From Agaribacillus aureus (GTDB lineage Bacteria; Bacteroidota; Bacteroidia; Cytophagales; Cyclobacteriaceae): DNA of 64,000 nucleotides. The stretch lies in contig JAUJEB010000003.1 in the NCBI GenBank assembly GCA_030442055.1, positions 310,001 to 374,000 on the forward strand, in the 5' to 3' direction. The notes below the pieces were generated by a model. It worked only from the letters and a program-made list of their open reading frames with translations. It did not search any database and had not been told where the DNA came from. Each line of letters begins with the position of its first letter. Position 1 is the first letter of the stretch. The translations under genes were made by a program, and so were the position numbers. Below, in pieces: positions 62,496-64,000 of this stretch.

Positions 62496-63158
62496 TTATT
62501 TTTTAATTAATTCCAGTTCCTTGATTTTACCCTGGTTATCATAAACAATTTTATCAACTGCATTGATATTTTTTTTCTGATCTTTAATGTATTCAAGGTA
62601 TTTTTTGATAGTCGTGGGCCTATCGTAGTCTTTTTGCCCTCCGGACTGACTAATAATGATCAGCACCAATGCATCGGGAGAGCTGAACATTCCCAACGCT
62701 TCATTGATATTTCTATTAGCACCTGCCAGAGATCCGGCTCCTGCAATCGCTTCAAAATACTGGTTCAATCGCTGTCCCGCTTCCATATTTTCGGCCGCTT
62801 CGCCGGCTGCATTCTCCAATGCGGCTCTTTCTTCAGCCAGTTTGTTTTCAACCTGACGAATCAAGGCATTTACCTCTGGATCATTAAGATTCATAGACTT
62901 CACCCTGTTCAAAATTCTCTCTTTTTCTTCCAGTGACAAACCACTATTGGGATCCAATAGTCTGTTTAACTCAGCTTTTGCTTTTTCAACCTGGATGGCC
63001 TTGGCTTCTGCTTCTTTTGCCGCAGCCTCCTTTGCCAATTTTTTCTGACTTTTACATCCTACAGACCCGACACTTATCGCTGCTATCATTAAAACTAACA
63101 GTAGTTTGCCTGTCGAAAAATTTGACGTTTTAAAGGGGATGACTTCTTTGATATTCAT
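62496..63158 (-). CDS. Coiled-coil lipoprotein, family not recognised
   Basis: The 220-residue product has a hydrophobic segment with a lipobox GSVGC (C35), then a lysine- and alanine-rich coiled coil (KLAKEAAAKEAEAKAIQVEK and following, about 36-125). The C-terminal domain is globular (GSLAGANRNINEALGMF, ALVLIIISQSGG, RPTTIKKYLEYIKDQ). The coiled coil may place the domain away from the membrane. It is first of the four-gene cluster, with 290 bp to the LytTR gene upstream. Function unknown. Confidence 0.8.
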   Translation of the reverse strand: MNIKEVIPFKTSNFSTGKLLLVLMIAAISVGSVGCKSQKKLAKEAAAKEAEAKAIQVEKAKAELNRLLDPNSGLSLEEKERILNRVKSMNLNDPEVNALIRQVENKLAEERAALENAAGEAAENMEAGQRLNQYFEAIAGAGSLAGANRNINEALGMFSSPDALVLIIISQSGGQKDYDRPTTIKKYLEYIKDQKKNINAVDKIVYDNQGKIKELELIKK

Positions 63159-63448
63159 TTTTTATATGGTGTTTAATTAAAACCGGTGATTACATTTCCT
63201 ATTTAACAGAGATAAAACTATGCCATTTTCCCGTCAAACATAACCTTAAAAATCCAAAAAAAGTCCTTATTCGTGGATTAAAGACAATTTTTATTAAAAA
63301 TTTATTGATTTTGTAGAATGACTGTTCGTTCACACATTACATTCTGACTTAAAATATGAAAGAATGTTATCGCGAATTTGGGTATTTTTTCTACAATTAG
63401 GAAGGATTTTCCACAAAGTAAATTTTCTATGGTAACCACCCAGAAAGG

Positions 63449-64000
63449 CTAAAAATTTAAGGCCTGCTTCAATTTTGGGTAACCGGTTTTACTGACTTTC
63501 AGCTTTGTCTGGTCTTTAAGCCACAGGCAGTAGGAATCCTTTTCCATTAATTCCAGCCGGTCTATTTCAGCTATTTTTACAATAAAAGAACGGTGAATTC
63601 TTACAAAGTGCTTCGGGTCCAAATGCTCCTCATAGAATTTCATGGTATTTTGTTTCAGATACTTTCCGCCGGGGGAATGTATCATCACGTAATCGTCCTG
63701 CGCCTCGAGATAAAGAATTTGATCGATGGTAATCACGTGTATCTTTGCCCCTGTTTTGACAACAACTCTCTCCAAAAAACCCGGCACATTTTCTTTTACG
63801 TGATTGATCAGGTCGCTTACCTCGTTGCTTTCCGACTGCCGGCTTAGTTTTTTATCTTTCGCCTTGCTCAGGGCTTCTGAAAATCTTTGTTTTGAATAAG
63901 GCTTCAGCAAGTAATCTACCGCATTTAATTCAAATGCTTTGATGGCAAATTCATTATAAGCCGTGCTGAAAATGATAATCGGGTGATGCTCCAGCAGCTC
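63449..64000 (-). CDS. LytTR-type response regulator, N-terminus beyond the window
   Basis: The visible 183 residues show the end of a receiver domain (PIIIFSTAYNEFAIKAFELN and DYLLKPYSKQRF, where the lysine of LKP is the conserved receiver lysine). A linker and a LytTR DNA-binding domain follow (KIHVITIDQILYLEAQDDYV, KYLKQNTMKFYEEHL, FVRIHRSFIVKIAEID). LytTR regulators usually pair with LytS-type kinases and bind direct repeats near their target promoters. The cluster of exported proteins downstream (starting 290 bp away) is a possible target. The start and the phospho-acceptor are outside the window. Confidence 0.9.
   Translation of the reverse strand, partial: ELLEHHPIIIFSTAYNEFAIKAFELNAVDYLLKPYSKQRFSEALSKAKDKKLSRQSESNEVSDLINHVKENVPGFLERVVVKTGAKIHVITIDQILYLEAQDDYVMIHSPGGKYLKQNTMKFYEEHLDPKHFVRIHRSFIVKIAEIDRLELMEKDSYCLWLKDQTKLKVSKTGYPKLKQALNF

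Noticed and set aside
1-64000. tRNA, rRNA, CRISPR array, transposase or integrase
   Set aside because: No cloverleaf, ribosomal RNA sequence, spaced direct-repeat array, or recombinase frame was recognised by eye in the intergenic regions.

Overview
The window is chromosomal DNA from a Bacteroidota bacterium, most likely a marine or soil member of the Cytophagales (inference). The support is a SusC/SusD pair, STN-type TonB-dependent receptors with a FecR/ECF-sigma pair, a periplasmic-propeller hybrid two-component sensor, a permease carrying a PadR-associated prefix domain, a type IX secretion (T9SS) sorting domain, many lipoproteins, and TAnnTTTG-type -7 elements instead of TATAAT. No rRNA, tRNA, CRISPR array, insertion sequence or prophage was recognised.

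Layout. 1-1166: truncated chemotaxis-type response regulator (CheB N-terminus) and a divergent gap. 1.2-4.4 kb: secreted tricorn-like protease. 4.5-6.1 kb: four overlapping minus-strand genes (ABM-like protein, ArsR, AHSA1, DinB) behind a 10-6-10 inverted repeat. 6.3-9.8 kb: lipocalin-like lipoprotein, then a PadR/permease pair. 10-11.8 kb: histidine phosphatase and an IPT/TIG lipoprotein whose upstream region carries three 21-bp iterons. 12.1-31.2 kb: a carbohydrate-type uptake and sensing region (VCBS/ASPIC lipoprotein, SusD, SusC, gluconokinase-like FGGY kinase, another TonB-dependent receptor, a Tat-exported TIM-barrel protein, a hybrid two-component regulator) with no recognisable glycoside hydrolase. 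31.9-35.3 kb: a MarR-GNAT fusion preceded by a perfect 15-bp inverted repeat, and a REC-PAS-PAS-PAS-histidine kinase. 35.5-39.6 kb: SDR, acyl-CoA dehydrogenase, APH-type kinase and 3-hydroxyacyl-CoA dehydrogenase, resembling a split ACAD10/ACAD11 pathway. 39.7-44.0 kb: STN TonB receptor, FecR anti-sigma, ECF sigma. 44.3-47.7 kb: sugar nucleotidyltransferase, a 1.2-kb non-coding region with a candidate small RNA, and tyrS. 47.8-56.6 kb: mostly single envelope or enzyme genes, including a four-repeat secreted protein of unknown family and a protein joining a self-cleaving S74 chaperone to a T9SS sorting domain. 56.8-58.4 kb: CPBP membrane protease and TetR regulator, convergent. 58.4-64 kb: four co-oriented exported proteins (lipoprotein, two unknown proteins, a large leucine-rich-repeat protein) downstream of a truncated LytTR response regulator.

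How the parts work together. Several units look self-contained: ArsR and MarR-GNAT each sit behind a palindrome that is probably their own operator; the sigma/FecR/receptor trio is a standard cell-surface signalling relay; the HTCS is placed to sense a sugar-derived ligand and control the SusCD-type genes. The most unusual non-coding object is the minus-strand unit at 45370-45514. It has three successive hairpins, a Shine-Dalgarno-like sequence exactly 6 nt before a four-codon ORF whose start is buried in the second hairpin, and a U-tract terminator.

Many longest open frames begin at TTG or GTG codons upstream of the likely start. Where a signal peptide, an ATGA overlap or a promoter element decided the matter, the shorter start is given and the reason stated.
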